64,000 nucleotides of DNA from Bdellovibrionales bacterium (GCA_016714165.1 JADJNU010000001.1:868001-932000), one strand, 5' to 3'. Shown: positions 43,494 to 52,729, counted from the stretch's first letter. A program made the numbers and translations. Notes: generated by a model from the letters alone, not told the origin.

Positions 43494-44870
43494 TCAAATT
43501 TCGGTTGGATAGGCTCCATCAAAACAAGCCGCACAATATCCATCTCGCTTCGCTCCTACCGCCTTCATCATATCTTCGATCGTCAGGTAGGCCAGAGAAT
43601 CGGCATCGATGAATTCTCTGATCCCTTCCAGGGACTTCATATTTGCAATCAGTTCATTTTTCTCAGGTGTGTCCACTCCGTAATAGCAAGGACCAGTTGT
43701 TGGAGGAGAAGCGATCCTAAAATGGACTTCTTTGGCTCCTGCCTGTCTCACCAAACGGATTATTTTCTGACTGGTTGTGCCCCTGACCAATGAATCATCG
43801 ATCACAATCACTCTTTTACCTTTGAGCACTTCCGACTGAGGGTTCAACTTAATTTTGACTCCAAAGGAACGAATACTTTGACTGGGCTGAATAAAAGTTC
43901 GGCCAATGTAGTGATTGCGCACGATTCCCAATTCAAAAGGCAGACCGCTCTTCTGACTGTAGCCGATTGCAGCAGGTAAACCACTGTCAGGCACGGGAAT
44001 CACCAGATCCGCATCGATAGGGCTCTCTTCTGCTAGGATCTCACCCATTCTTTTGCGAGTTTCGTAAACACTTTTTCCGAATACCTTTGAATCAGGACGG
44101 GCAAAATAAACATGTTCAAAAACGCACTGAGCGAGATTCTCTGCCTTCTCTCCAAATATCTCGCTGTGTTCTCCCTCCTTATCTACCCACCAAATCTCTC
44201 CCGGTTCAATCTCTCTGACGTACTTTGCACCGATGAGGTCAAAAGCACAAGTCTCAGAGGCCACCACCCAAGAAAAGCCACCTTCCTCTAAAGGCCTCTG
44301 TCCCAACACCAGAGGTCGAAAGCCCAAGGGATCACGCATGGCAATGAGTTTATCTTGAGCCAGCAAAACCAGGCTGTAGGCGCCCTTCAAGCGCAGAACT
44401 GATTCCTTCAAACATTTAATCAGATTGCCGCTCGGGTGTCTGGCCAGTAAATGAAGCAAACATTCGGTATCATTTGTCCCTTGAAAAATAGCACCAAGCT
44501 TTTTCAATTCGCCACGCAATGCTCGTGAATTGACGATGTTGCCATTGTGAGCCATGGCAACCGGACCATTTTGAAGTTCTGCAGCGAGAGGCTGAATGTT
44601 GTTTGTCGAATTGGACCCCGTCGTCGAATATCTCACATGACCGATGGCCGCTGCGCCCTCTAATTTATCGAGAGCCTCGGCAGAAAAAACGTCACCGACC
44701 AAACCCAATCCCCGATGATGAATTTGGCGCCCACCAGCTGCTAAAGACGTGATCCCTGCTGACTCCTGTCCCCGATGTTGTTGAGCAAAGAGGCCCAAAT
44801 AGGCCATACGACCGGCCTCAGGATCTCCCCAGGCTCCAAAAACAGCGCATTCCTCACGCCAAGATTTCAA
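43494..44870 (-). CDS. purF: Amidophosphoribosyltransferase
   Basis: PurF makes phosphoribosylamine from PRPP and glutamine, the first step of purine synthesis. I choose TTG 44870, with GGGAGG 6 nt upstream; the ATG at 44912 lies deep in purL and has no such site. The product then starts MKSWREECAVFGAWG, so cysteine 8 becomes the N-terminal nucleophile after a short propeptide. VIVIDDSLVRGTTSQKI is the PRPP-binding motif; GHVRYSTTGSN and AMAHNGNIVN are glutaminase motifs. Length about 458 residues is normal. Four-cysteine iron-sulfur ligands are partly seen (CVFEHVYFARPDS, CYYG, CAACF). It is the last gene of the pur operon, overlapping purL by 17 nt. Confidence 0.92.
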   Translation of the reverse strand: MKSWREECAVFGAWGDPEAGRMAYLGLFAQQHRGQESAGITSLAAGGRQIHHRGLGLVGDVFSAEALDKLEGAAAIGHVRYSTTGSNSTNNIQPLAAELQNGPVAMAHNGNIVNSRALRGELKKLGAIFQGTNDTECLLHLLARHPSGNLIKCLKESVLRLKGAYSLVLLAQDKLIAMRDPLGFRPLVLGQRPLEEGGFSWVVASETCAFDLIGAKYVREIEPGEIWWVDKEGEHSEIFGEKAENLAQCVFEHVYFARPDSKVFGKSVYETRKRMGEILAEESPIDADLVIPVPDSGLPAAIGYSQKSGLPFELGIVRNHYIGRTFIQPSQSIRSFGVKIKLNPQSEVLKGKRVIVIDDSLVRGTTSQKIIRLVRQAGAKEVHFRIASPPTTGPCYYGVDTPEKNELIANMKSLEGIREFIDADSLAYLTIEDMMKAVGAKRDGYCAACFDGAYPTEI

Positions 44871-47070
44871 GATTTGCCTCCCAGCCTCTGGAATAAGCTC
44901 GCGCCAACTCATTGATTGGAATATCGATGCTACGGCCGCAGATCACTCTGTCCTCGCCAGTTTCACCCAATTTAAAAAGTTTCACAGACTCCATCTTTTC
45001 GTCCTTCACTGCGGCTTTTAAGCGCTCACCGTCAGATTTGCCCACTTCAAAAAGTATTTCATAATAGTGCTCGCAGAATAAAGATTCAGCCTCTTTTCGG
45101 GGATTCAAGTACCATTCTCCGCCGGCCGTTTTTGCACCGATACCTTGAGGTATCGCCATTCTTGATAAGGCATAGGCCAATCCGTATTTTCCCACAATTC
45201 GAGACGACTTAATATATTTCTCCCGACCCAATCTGGTCAGAAATTTAACAAAATCAGCCACTCTATTCACATCAATTTGCCCACGTCCCAGCATTGGCTG
45301 AGCAGTCTTTGCTTCGGCATACTGCCCACTTAGCTCCAATTGAGGCAGCCGCAAAAGATAAATGTCATTAAAGGCTCCCACAAAATGGGAAGCGGGAATA
45401 TCTACGACGTCCGGACGCAATCCAACTAAGCCCGTCGCTGGAGTGGAGGTCACATTGCTATTGAGAGTTTCATTATAAAAACTCACGTTACCGCTTATCA
45501 CTGGTGCCTGAAGAGCTTGGCACATAGAATTCATTCCCTCTACAGAGGCGACAAATTCAGACATCAATTCTGGCTTTTCTGGATTTCCGAAATTCAAACA
45601 GTCTGTGAGCGCCAAAGGTTCAAAGCCTTTAATGGCGAGCTCAATTGCAGGATAGGCGACGGCATCAATGCCACCCTGCTTGGCATCCCATCTCATCATG
45701 TAAGGACGACAACCCAAGACAATACCAAGAGCTCGACCTGAATCAGGAAGCCTTACTACCGCAACCGAGTCGCTGCAATCTCGAGCCGTCGCACCACCCA
45801 CTCTTTGATCATACTGACGAAAAATCCAATTTCGAGAAGTGCCCCGCAAGTCAGCGAGAGCCTCTATCAAGGCATCGTTAGCATCCTCGACAGAAGACGA
45901 AATCCGATCCGTCAGGTTTTCTCGTCTCTGATCAACCCAGGACTGGTACGGCCTTTCGTAAAGGGGGGCATTTTCAACAAGAAGATCAGGATCTATTGTA
46001 CAAATATTTTCTCCATGCCAGTAAAGTTCAACAGTCGGCTCAGTCTTGATCTCTCCAACAACTGACGCATCGAGATTCCAACGATCGAAAACTTCTTTTA
46101 GAGCTGGGAATTTTGCGGGCTCACAAACGAGCAACATTCGCTCTTGGCTTTCTGAAAGAAGAATTTCCTCTGGAGAAATCGAAGAATCTCTGAGAGGGAC
46201 CTGATCCAATTTGAGGGTCAAGCCCACTCCCCCTTTTGACGCCATCTCAAAGCTCGAGCTTGCCAAGCCCGCAGCTCCCATATCCTGGATGGCAACCACA
46301 AGATCCTTATCCATAACTTCGAGACATGACTCAATTAGCAACTTTTCAAAAAATGGATCACCAATCTGAACCGTGGGTTTTTTTGCGGCACTATTGTCAT
46401 CAAAGGACTCACTCGCCATGGAAGCCCCATGAACTCCATCCCGACCTGTCTTGGCTCCAACATAAACAACATAATTCCCTGGTCCACGAGCTTTTGAATT
46501 CACCACCTTTTTGCCTGGCCGAAATAAACCAAGGGCAAAAGCATTGACCAAAATATTCCCATTGTAAGAAGAGTGAAATTCGGTCTGTCCCGTCACCGTA
46601 GGAACTCCTACGCAGTTTCCGTATCCAGCTATTCCTCTGACAACTCCATCGATCAAGGCCGGCATTCTCGAAGCCTTCGGGTCTCCAAAACACAAAAAAT
46701 TTCCCAAGGCGATCGGGCGCGCATTCATCGTGAAAATATCACGCAAGATCCCGCCCACCCCTGTCGCTGCCCCCTGATAGGGCTCTATGTAACTGGGGTG
46801 ATTGTGGCTTTCCATTTTAAATGCCACGCGCTCTCCCAGCCCCAGATCAATCACTCCCGCATTCTCGCCAAAACTCTCGAGGACGCGATCCGTCTTGTTG
46901 AAAAATTTCTTCAAGTGAACCTTAGAACTCTTATAGCTACAGTGCTCACTCCAAAGCGCAGAGAACAGAGCCCATTCGACTCCTTTTGGCTCACGACCGA
47001 GCAGCTCCTTTATCCGCAAGTACTCTTGCTGACTGATTCGGTAACGCTTTAGTTTGGCCGACAATTCCAC
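44854..47070 (-). CDS. purL: FGAM synthase large subunit (small-type PurL)
   Basis: PurL converts FGAR and ATP, with ammonia from PurQ, into FGAM. The 738-residue length is that of the small, Bacillus-type subunit, which needs separate PurS and PurQ, both present next door. GTG 47070 follows AAGGAG. Motifs: WSEHCSYKSSK, ESHNHPSYIEPYQGAATGVGGILRD, GDPFFEKLLIESCLE, QDMGAAGLASSSFEMA, and the second half ALTDCLNFGNPEKPE and ISGNVSFYNET. It is fully open, with no frame breaks. Cytoplasmic; part of the PurSQL complex. Confidence 0.95.
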   Translation of the reverse strand: MELSAKLKRYRISQQEYLRIKELLGREPKGVEWALFSALWSEHCSYKSSKVHLKKFFNKTDRVLESFGENAGVIDLGLGERVAFKMESHNHPSYIEPYQGAATGVGGILRDIFTMNARPIALGNFLCFGDPKASRMPALIDGVVRGIAGYGNCVGVPTVTGQTEFHSSYNGNILVNAFALGLFRPGKKVVNSKARGPGNYVVYVGAKTGRDGVHGASMASESFDDNSAAKKPTVQIGDPFFEKLLIESCLEVMDKDLVVAIQDMGAAGLASSSFEMASKGGVGLTLKLDQVPLRDSSISPEEILLSESQERMLLVCEPAKFPALKEVFDRWNLDASVVGEIKTEPTVELYWHGENICTIDPDLLVENAPLYERPYQSWVDQRRENLTDRISSSVEDANDALIEALADLRGTSRNWIFRQYDQRVGGATARDCSDSVAVVRLPDSGRALGIVLGCRPYMMRWDAKQGGIDAVAYPAIELAIKGFEPLALTDCLNFGNPEKPELMSEFVASVEGMNSMCQALQAPVISGNVSFYNETLNSNVTSTPATGLVGLRPDVVDIPASHFVGAFNDIYLLRLPQLELSGQYAEAKTAQPMLGRGQIDVNRVADFVKFLTRLGREKYIKSSRIVGKYGLAYALSRMAIPQGIGAKTAGGEWYLNPRKEAESLFCEHYYEILFEVGKSDGERLKAAVKDEKMESVKLFKLGETGEDRVICGRSIDIPINELARAYSRGWEANLEILA

Positions 47071-47115
47071 GCCTTACTCCTTCCACAGATTTAACAATTC
47101 GAAATGCCTTCAGTC

Positions 47116-47776
47116 CTAGAGCAAAGTCTCAAAAAACTGACGACCCGCTGACCCACCCATCCAATCAAAGAGGGCGCGCTCGGGATGTGGCATCAAACCA
47201 ACCACATGACCAGCTTCATTCTTCACTCCCGCAATGTCTCCGATTGAACCATTTGGATTTTCTTTATAAGTCCACCAGATCTGACCTCGATCCTGAATCC
47301 TCTTTAAACCATCTTCTTCAATGTAGTAACGGCCCTCGCCATGAGCGATAGGGAGTCGGAACAAATTTTGTTCCGTTGGGCGACCCACGAAAAAAGGGCA
47401 AGAATTAACCAACTCAAGCCCTACCCAATCGTCGATAAAACGCAAACCCAGGTTGCGAACCAATGCTCAGGCAAAAGCCCACTGTCGCAAAGAATTTGAA
47501 AACCGTTACAGATTCCCAAGGTTGGAATCCTAACTTAACTCCCTCACGTAAGGAATCCATGACGGTGGCTTTTGCCGCCAAGGCCCCACAACGAAGATAA
47601 TCTCCGTAACTAAAGCCGCCCGGCAAAACAAAGGCCACAAAATCTTTAGGATCGAATCGATCTTGGTACCAAAGCCATTTTGGAGTTAAGCCCACCGACT
47701 CCAGTGCCTGCCAAACATCTCGATCACAATTAGTTCCCAAAAAGCGAAGAATTCCGACTCTCTTGGAAGAACTCAT
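47116..47776 (-). CDS. purQ: FGAM synthase glutaminase subunit, two frameshifts
   Basis: PurQ is the class I glutaminase that feeds ammonia to PurL. The start (ATG 47776) overlaps the purS stop. FVLPGGFSYGDYLRCGALAA is the family's start region. As given, the frame runs off near 47530; restoring one G there yields TLGICNGFQILCDSGLLPE with the nucleophile cysteine, and one more G near 47467 joins the last part (VRNLGLRFIDDWVGLELVN ... PIAHGEGRYY with the catalytic histidine ... VVGLMPHPERA). Total about 220 residues, normal. No other purQ is in the window and the pathway needs it, so sequencing error is the likelier cause. Confidence 0.85.
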
Positions 47777-48015
47777 TTCGACACCACCTCTAACTCGTAA
47801 CTTTCAATAAGAGGATTGTACAAAACAAACTCCGTGATCTCCCTAGCTTTGGCGAGAGCCCCTTCCTGAGTTGCTTCGTCGATCTCTAGTTGAATGTACT
47901 TGCCCACTCTGCAGGCTCCAATTCGCTTTCCATGTTGAGAAAGTGTTTTCTCAACTGCACGACCCTGACTATCTAAAACTTCGGTTCTTGGCAAAATCTT
48001 TACGCCGATTTTCAT
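47773..48015 (-). CDS. purS: FGAM synthase subunit PurS
   Basis: An 80-residue protein of the PurS family, the small bridging subunit of PurSQL. MKIGVKILPRTEVLDSQGRAVEKTL and the C-terminal VLYNPLIESYELEVV match the family (the conserved 'D-x-x-G' and 'NP-x-I-E' parts). GGGAGGAG precedes the ATG, which overlaps the purC stop; its own stop overlaps the purQ start. Firm. Confidence 0.93.
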   Translation of the reverse strand: MKIGVKILPRTEVLDSQGRAVEKTLSQHGKRIGACRVGKYIQLEIDEATQEGALAKAREITEFVLYNPLIESYELEVVSK

Positions 48016-48749
48016 AACTGCTCCTCCCAGTACCCGGTAATTCGATTGAGAACCTCTAAATAGCTCTCCGCAACCTTGCCCAAATCACGACGAAACCGAT
48101 CCTTGTCAAGTTTTTCTAGAGTGGCCAAATCCCATAAGCGACAACTGTCCGGAGTGATCTCATCACCCAATAGGATCTTTCCATTTTTATCAAATCCAAA
48201 TTCGATCTTGAAATCGATGAGACGAATTCCAATCGCTTTGAAAAAATCACTGAGTGCCCTGTTCACTTCGAGAGCCTTGATTTTTAATTCATTCAGGGTT
48301 TCTTGCTTCTCAACAGTTTTGAGCATCAAGGCCTGGTCATCACTGACAAAAGGATCATTTAACTCGTCCTTTTTATAATAAAATTCTACCAGCGGCTGTT
48401 CGAGAGCAGTCCCCTCATCAAGGCCAAATTTCTTGGCAGTAGAGCCCGCCAGCCAATTTCGCACCACAACTTCAAGAGGAATAATCGAAAGCTTCTCACA
48501 AACCATCTCGCGCTCACTCAAATCAGCCACAACATGACTGGGTATACCGCGCGATTTCAAATATCGAAAAGTCAAGAGCGCAATCCGCTTGTTGACCACC
48601 CCTTTTTCCTCGAACGAGCCCTTTTTTTGAGCATTGAATGCCGTTAAGGAGTCTTTAAACTCAAGCCACAAAAGATTATTTTCACCCTTAACCTGGAAAA
48701 TCCTCTTGGCCTTTCCCTCGTAAAGAAACTCACCTTTTTTATAATTCAC
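48012..48749 (-). CDS. purC: SAICAR synthetase
   Basis: PurC joins CAIR and aspartate. The GTG at 48749 has GGAGG 5 nt upstream and gives the usual N-terminus VNYKKGEFLYEGKAKRIFQ; the ATG at 48770 would add seven residues and lacks a site. FKDSLTAFNAQKKGSFEEKGVVNKRI, IPLEVVVRNWLAGS, LIDFKIEFGFD and LLGDEITPDSCRLWD are family motifs. About 245 residues, normal. Sits between purB (23 nt from the chosen start) and purS (overlap). Confidence 0.93.
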   Translation of the reverse strand: MNYKKGEFLYEGKAKRIFQVKGENNLLWLEFKDSLTAFNAQKKGSFEEKGVVNKRIALLTFRYLKSRGIPSHVVADLSEREMVCEKLSIIPLEVVVRNWLAGSTAKKFGLDEGTALEQPLVEFYYKKDELNDPFVSDDQALMLKTVEKQETLNELKIKALEVNRALSDFFKAIGIRLIDFKIEFGFDKNGKILLGDEITPDSCRLWDLATLEKLDKDRFRRDLGKVAESYLEVLNRITGYWEEQL

Positions 48750-48771
48750 TCTTGCCTCCACATTTCTCAAC

Positions 48772-50082
48772 TCACTTGTGCTTCCGTATTATCTGGGCTC
48801 TCACTCGAGCAATTACTTTCAGAATAGCCTCACGATGCGTATTTCCAGAAAAGATCTCGTCCAATTTGTTTCTTGGCACTCGATCTGTCACTTCTTTGTC
48901 CTCGAGTAAACTTTCCTTTAGCTTTTGCCCAAACTTTAATTTGTGAGCGTGGGCCTGCACCAACCGATAAGCCTCTTCCCTCGTGAGTCCGCCATCAACA
49001 AGAGCGAGGAGGGCATGGGAACTAAATAAATGTCCCGCCGACATGTCCATGTTGGACAACATGCGCTTTGAATCAACAAAAAGACCATCAAGAACGCCAG
49101 ACATACGATCAACCACGTAATCACAGAGAATAAAAGCATCGGGAAAGGTGACCCTCTCAACACAAGAATGACTGATGTCTCTCTCGTGCCAAAGGGCGAC
49201 GTTTTCCATTGCGGACTGCAAATAACTGCGCAACAAGCGTGCGGCTCCCGTAATATTCTCGGAACTAATCGGATTCTTCTTATGAGGCATGGCACTTGAA
49301 CCCTTTTGACCTGGTGAAAAGCCTTCCACAACCTCCGACACCTCGGTCCTTTGAAGATGACGGAGTTCTACGGCCAATCGTTCCAGACCCGTTCCAATCA
49401 TCGCCAAGGCAAAGAAAACCTCCGCGTGACGATCACGAGGAATCACCTGAGTTGCAAGAGTCTCCGCTTGTAAGCCCAGTTTGCGACACACCCCCTCCTC
49501 AACCTCCGGTGGTTGAGTCGAATAGGTCCCAACAGCTCCACTCAGCTTTCCTACTGCGCAATTTGCAACAGCCCTTTCAAAACGACTCTGATTGCGTTTC
49601 AATTCAGCAGCAAAACCAGCCATTTTAAATCCAAAGCTGGTGGGTTCGGCGTGCATTCCATGAGTCCGCCCTGAGCAAAGGGTATTCTGATGCTCGTCTA
49701 TCAATCGCCCAAGAGAGGCTTCCAATCGATTCATTGAGCGAACGAGAATGTCCCCAGCGGTAGAAATCTGAAGACTGAGAGCCGTGTCTAAAACGTCTGA
49801 GGAGGTCAATCCATAATGAACATAACGACCACTCTCTCCGATATTTTCTGCGACGCACGAGACAAAGGCAATGACATCATGCTTGGTCGTCGCTTCAATT
49901 TCATCAATTCGTTTCAGATCAAATCGCGCCAATTTTCGAATATCAACAGCTGCTTGTTTTGGGATGATACCCAAGTCTGCTTGAATCTCGGCGACAGCGA
50001 TTTCGACCTTTAGCATCGATTCAAATTTATGCTGAAGACTCCAGTTTTCGCTCATCTCCGGCCGGGAATATCTAGAAATCAA
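48772..50082 (-). CDS. purB: Adenylosuccinate lyase
   Basis: PurB cleaves SAICAR and adenylosuccinate, acting twice in purine synthesis. The 436-residue length is normal for the short bacterial type. TTG 50082 has GGAG 6 nt upstream. Motifs: TKHDVIAFVSCVAENIGESGRYVH, YGLTSSDVLDTALSLQ (with TSSDV), GRTHGMHAEPTSFG with the general-acid histidine, and KGSSAMPHKKNPISSENI, the fumarase/aspartase superfamily signature with the catalytic serine. Part of the pur operon, 64 nt after the FAD-like gene. Confidence 0.94.
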   Translation of the reverse strand: MISRYSRPEMSENWSLQHKFESMLKVEIAVAEIQADLGIIPKQAAVDIRKLARFDLKRIDEIEATTKHDVIAFVSCVAENIGESGRYVHYGLTSSDVLDTALSLQISTAGDILVRSMNRLEASLGRLIDEHQNTLCSGRTHGMHAEPTSFGFKMAGFAAELKRNQSRFERAVANCAVGKLSGAVGTYSTQPPEVEEGVCRKLGLQAETLATQVIPRDRHAEVFFALAMIGTGLERLAVELRHLQRTEVSEVVEGFSPGQKGSSAMPHKKNPISSENITGAARLLRSYLQSAMENVALWHERDISHSCVERVTFPDAFILCDYVVDRMSGVLDGLFVDSKRMLSNMDMSAGHLFSSHALLALVDGGLTREEAYRLVQAHAHKLKFGQKLKESLLEDKEVTDRVPRNKLDEIFSGNTHREAILKVIARVRAQIIRKHK

Positions 50083-50146
50083 GTTAATCTCCTTTTACAA
50101 TCACTCTGAAACGCCATTTCGCTAGGAACAAGATACTCAATACCAC

Positions 50147-51463
50147 CTAAAGACTCGCTTCTTTGCCTTCCTTGTTCTCTTTTGACGCCTTCAATTCGAG
50201 TTCCTTTTTCCATTTCTGAATTTTCTCACAGATTTTAACCTGATCCTTCAGCAGAGAGCTCCACTCTGAAAGCCCCCAGTCCTCAGCGCTCGAATAATGT
50301 AAATTCGAAAACTCTGCACGAAAGAGAGTGCGAAGATCACTTTCTAAAAACAGAGGAAATCGAGGCGGCCCCAGCTCCTGATATTCGTACAAATAATCCT
50401 GAGGCATATCGGCAATAGACGCCGAGCAGGCCGGAATTTTTTTACGTAAAAACTCGATCACTTCCTGGGCTTTGGCCTCCAGATAGGCGCGCTGAAATCG
50501 ATGCTGACTCGGAATTCGAATCCACACATCCATATCCTCAGACTGCACCGTCCGCTGAATGATGAGCAAATTGGAATGAGTCCATGGAGCGTAAAGATCT
50601 CCAATCATGACGAATTTGAGAGGTAAATTATCCAGATACATCTCTTTGGCAAGCCTCATTCGAAATCGAATCCAGTTCCAAGATGATTGAACTATTCCCT
50701 TCGGGTAAAGGATTTCGCTGACCCTCGCTGACAATTTTTTAGTTTCCTCACTCGTTAACATCCATACAAATTGACGACCCATCATTGCCCCAGACCAGGA
50801 GCTCCGAATCTCAATGCTATTGATGGTGCCATTCTCGGTTGAGATATCCACGAACTCAGCCCCATTGTGCACCTTCACACCTCTGGAAGTGACCCAATCA
50901 AGAGAATGGCCAACTCCCTTCCGACTCACCCTTCGCAATAACCAAGGCGAAAAAATTGGCAAGGGACGACCATAAGTCAAGCCTTGAGCGTTTTCCTTGT
51001 AAACGTGACTAGCCAACTGATGGGCCAATTGAACAAGCCAGTTTTTTGAAAATGGGCTTCGACTAATTTGGTCTTTCAAAACACGAATCTGCTCAGGAGA
51101 CAAATTCTCATAGTCACTTAAGTACCTGAGAGATTCTTTAGAAATCCCACTTTCGGACAACAGATGAGGGCTTAAGGAACTTTTGAGGTCAATCGGTCCA
51201 TCAGACAACCAAACGGTGAAACCTTCTGGCAAATCCTCAATATAATCCTCTTCGATGAGCCGGGCCTTTTGAGAAGCCAATAGCTTATCCGTCTGAAAAT
51301 ATCCAAATGGCCCTTCCCAATCCTCCGGAGTCCATCGTCCCAAATGATCAGAAGTCTCAACCAGAGAAACTTTTAAACCAATGCCCGCGAGTTCAGCTGC
51401 CAGCCAGTTCCCACGACCAAATGCCGAAACCACCACGACATCAGAGCGACTTTCGATTGTCAT
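50147..51463 (-). CDS. FAD/NAD(P)-binding-like protein inside the pur operon
   Basis: The 438-residue protein starts with a Rossmann-type segment VVVVSAFGRGNWLAAELAGIGLKVSLVE, in which the usual G-x-G-x-x-G is altered to GRGNW. The rest (HLGRWTPEDWEGPFGYFQ, LTYGRPLPIFSPWLLRRVS, HNGAEFVDISTENGTINSIEI) fits a flavin-dependent oxidoreductase or amine-oxidase-like fold, with a highly charged C-terminal tail. I do not recognise a specific family. GAAGGGAA precedes the ATG. It lies between purM (35-nt gap) and purB (64-nt gap) on the same strand, so it is co-transcribed with purine genes; no purine enzyme of this type is known to me. Role open. Confidence 0.6.
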   Translation of the reverse strand: MTIESRSDVVVVSAFGRGNWLAAELAGIGLKVSLVETSDHLGRWTPEDWEGPFGYFQTDKLLASQKARLIEEDYIEDLPEGFTVWLSDGPIDLKSSLSPHLLSESGISKESLRYLSDYENLSPEQIRVLKDQISRSPFSKNWLVQLAHQLASHVYKENAQGLTYGRPLPIFSPWLLRRVSRKGVGHSLDWVTSRGVKVHNGAEFVDISTENGTINSIEIRSSWSGAMMGRQFVWMLTSEETKKLSARVSEILYPKGIVQSSWNWIRFRMRLAKEMYLDNLPLKFVMIGDLYAPWTHSNLLIIQRTVQSEDMDVWIRIPSQHRFQRAYLEAKAQEVIEFLRKKIPACSASIADMPQDYLYEYQELGPPRFPLFLESDLRTLFRAEFSNLHYSSAEDWGLSEWSSLLKDQVKICEKIQKWKKELELKASKENKEGKEASL

Positions 51464-51498
51464 TTATTCCCTTCTTTTCGACCCTGTCGAACGGAAGA

Positions 51499-52518
51499 CT
51501 AAAGCTGCTCGGTAAATTCAGCCTCTTTAAAAGTCCACCGAGATGCCGAGCCTGATTCTCCCTCTTCCACGGTGCCCAGAGAAAAGGATTTAAAACCGTG
51601 CTGGCAAATGAGTTTGTGTGCCTGAAATTCACTCTCTGAGCTAACATAGACAACTAACCCAATGCCACAATTCAGTGTGCTCAAAAGATTTTTCCATTCC
51701 ATTTTTCCGCGCCTTTTGACTTCGAGAAAGGGTTCTGGAACTTCCCAGGTTTTCAGTGAAAGAACTGAACCTTCCGAAACAACCCGTAGCAAGTTGTCCA
51801 TCCCTCCGCCCGTAACGTGAGCATAGGCCCGAATCCCTGGAATTTGATTGAGCTCTTTTGCCAAACGAACGTAGAGCGCTGTCGGAATAAGAAGTCGATC
51901 CGCCCAAGAGTCCAAATCTCGCTCAAAAATCCTGCGCAAAAGTGAGAATCCGTTGGAATGAAAACCAGAACTTGAGACACCTATGACCCGGTCTCCAAAC
52001 TGCACCCGATGAGCGCCCAAAACCTTAGCTTCATCCACAACTCCGACGCTAAAACCCGCGCAATCAAAATCCTCAGGTTTGTAAACACCTGGCATTTCAG
52101 CTGTTTCTCCGCCGATCAGAAGGCAATCTGACTGAAGACAGGCATTCTGAACTCCCTTTAAAAAGAGCTTTGCATTTTCGAGGTCCAAACGACCACAAGC
52201 GTAATAATCCAAAAAAAAGAGAGGCTGAGCTCCGCTGCAAATCATATCATTGACACACATAGCGACGAGATCCTGAGCAACCTGCTCGTAACCCCCATAC
52301 TGAACAGCCAGCTTTACTTTGGTGCCAACGCCATCTGTGCAACTGACCAGACAGGGTGATTCCATTTCTGGAAATGAACCCCGAAAAAGAGCAGCAAATC
52401 CGCCGATTCCTGACACGATACGCTCCTGATGAGGCAAACGTGAGGGCTGATTTGCTTTAAGCCAAGTGACCAAGGCATCCCCAGCTTCAATATCGACGCC
52501 GGCCGTCTTATAATCCAT
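51499..52518 (-). CDS. purM: AIR synthase
   Basis: PurM closes the ring of FGAM to make AIR. Starts at ATG 52518 (a GTG lies 6 nt upstream). Motifs: YKTAGVDIEAGDALV, SCTDGVGTKVKLAV, DLVAMCVNDMICSGAQPLFFLDYYA, LIGGETAEMPGVY, GVSSSGFHSNGFSLLR and THVTGGG-like YAHVTGGGMDNLLR. Length 339 residues is normal. GAGGAG lies about 15 nt before the start, which is longer than usual. It is the first gene of the pur operon; its leader contains an attenuator-like terminator. Confidence 0.94.
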   Translation of the reverse strand: MDYKTAGVDIEAGDALVTWLKANQPSRLPHQERIVSGIGGFAALFRGSFPEMESPCLVSCTDGVGTKVKLAVQYGGYEQVAQDLVAMCVNDMICSGAQPLFFLDYYACGRLDLENAKLFLKGVQNACLQSDCLLIGGETAEMPGVYKPEDFDCAGFSVGVVDEAKVLGAHRVQFGDRVIGVSSSGFHSNGFSLLRRIFERDLDSWADRLLIPTALYVRLAKELNQIPGIRAYAHVTGGGMDNLLRVVSEGSVLSLKTWEVPEPFLEVKRRGKMEWKNLLSTLNCGIGLVVYVSSESEFQAHKLICQHGFKSFSLGTVEEGESGSASRWTFKEAEFTEQL

Positions 52519-52632
52519 CGTCACAGCGGATCTCCTCAGAGTTATGGAGTGGGGTTACAGGGCATCTTGTAACAAGAAAAGAAGTCCGGTTCAATGAATT
52601 CAAGATGGAATGAGATCTATAAAAGAAAAAAA

Positions 52633-52659
52633 AAGGGCTGATCCAAGTGGTCAGCCCTT
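52633..52659 (-). terminator. Intrinsic terminator in the purM leader
   Basis: AAGGGCTGA 52659-52651 and TCAGCCCTT 52641-52633 on the minus strand, 9-nt loop, U-tract to about 52625. Perfect pairing. Confidence 0.8.
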
Positions 52660-52729
52660 CCCGAATGCGAAATTCTTTTTTACGCAATTCGGGCAATGGG
52701 TCCCGGATAAAGGGGGAAACCGACACCCA
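52633..52729 (-). promoter_or_regulatory. Attenuator-like leader of the pur operon
   Basis: Read on the minus strand, three hairpins follow each other: (1) 52729-52697, TGGGTGTCGG with CCGGGACCCA (one mismatch, one wobble); (2) 52693-52660, CCCGAATTGCG with CGCATTCGGG (one bulge); (3) 52659-52633, AAGGGCTGA with TCAGCCCTT, a perfect 9-bp stem followed by about nine U. The last is a standard intrinsic terminator, about 115 nt upstream of the purM start, with no minus-strand gene before it for more than 1.2 kb. That position implies conditional termination. CCCTT in the loop of hairpin 1 can also pair with the terminator's AAGGG arm. It does not match the guanine, ZTP or PRPP riboswitch cores that I know. 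Confidence 0.6.

Noticed and set aside
43158..43793. Open frame of about 210 residues on the plus strand
   Set aside because: It runs through the dispersed element and then backwards through purF; no ribosome-binding site, and its only similarity is to the other element copy.
52633..52729. ZTP or guanine riboswitch ahead of purM
   Set aside because: The conserved CCGCCUGGGCA of ZTP and the junction sequences of guanine riboswitches are not found.
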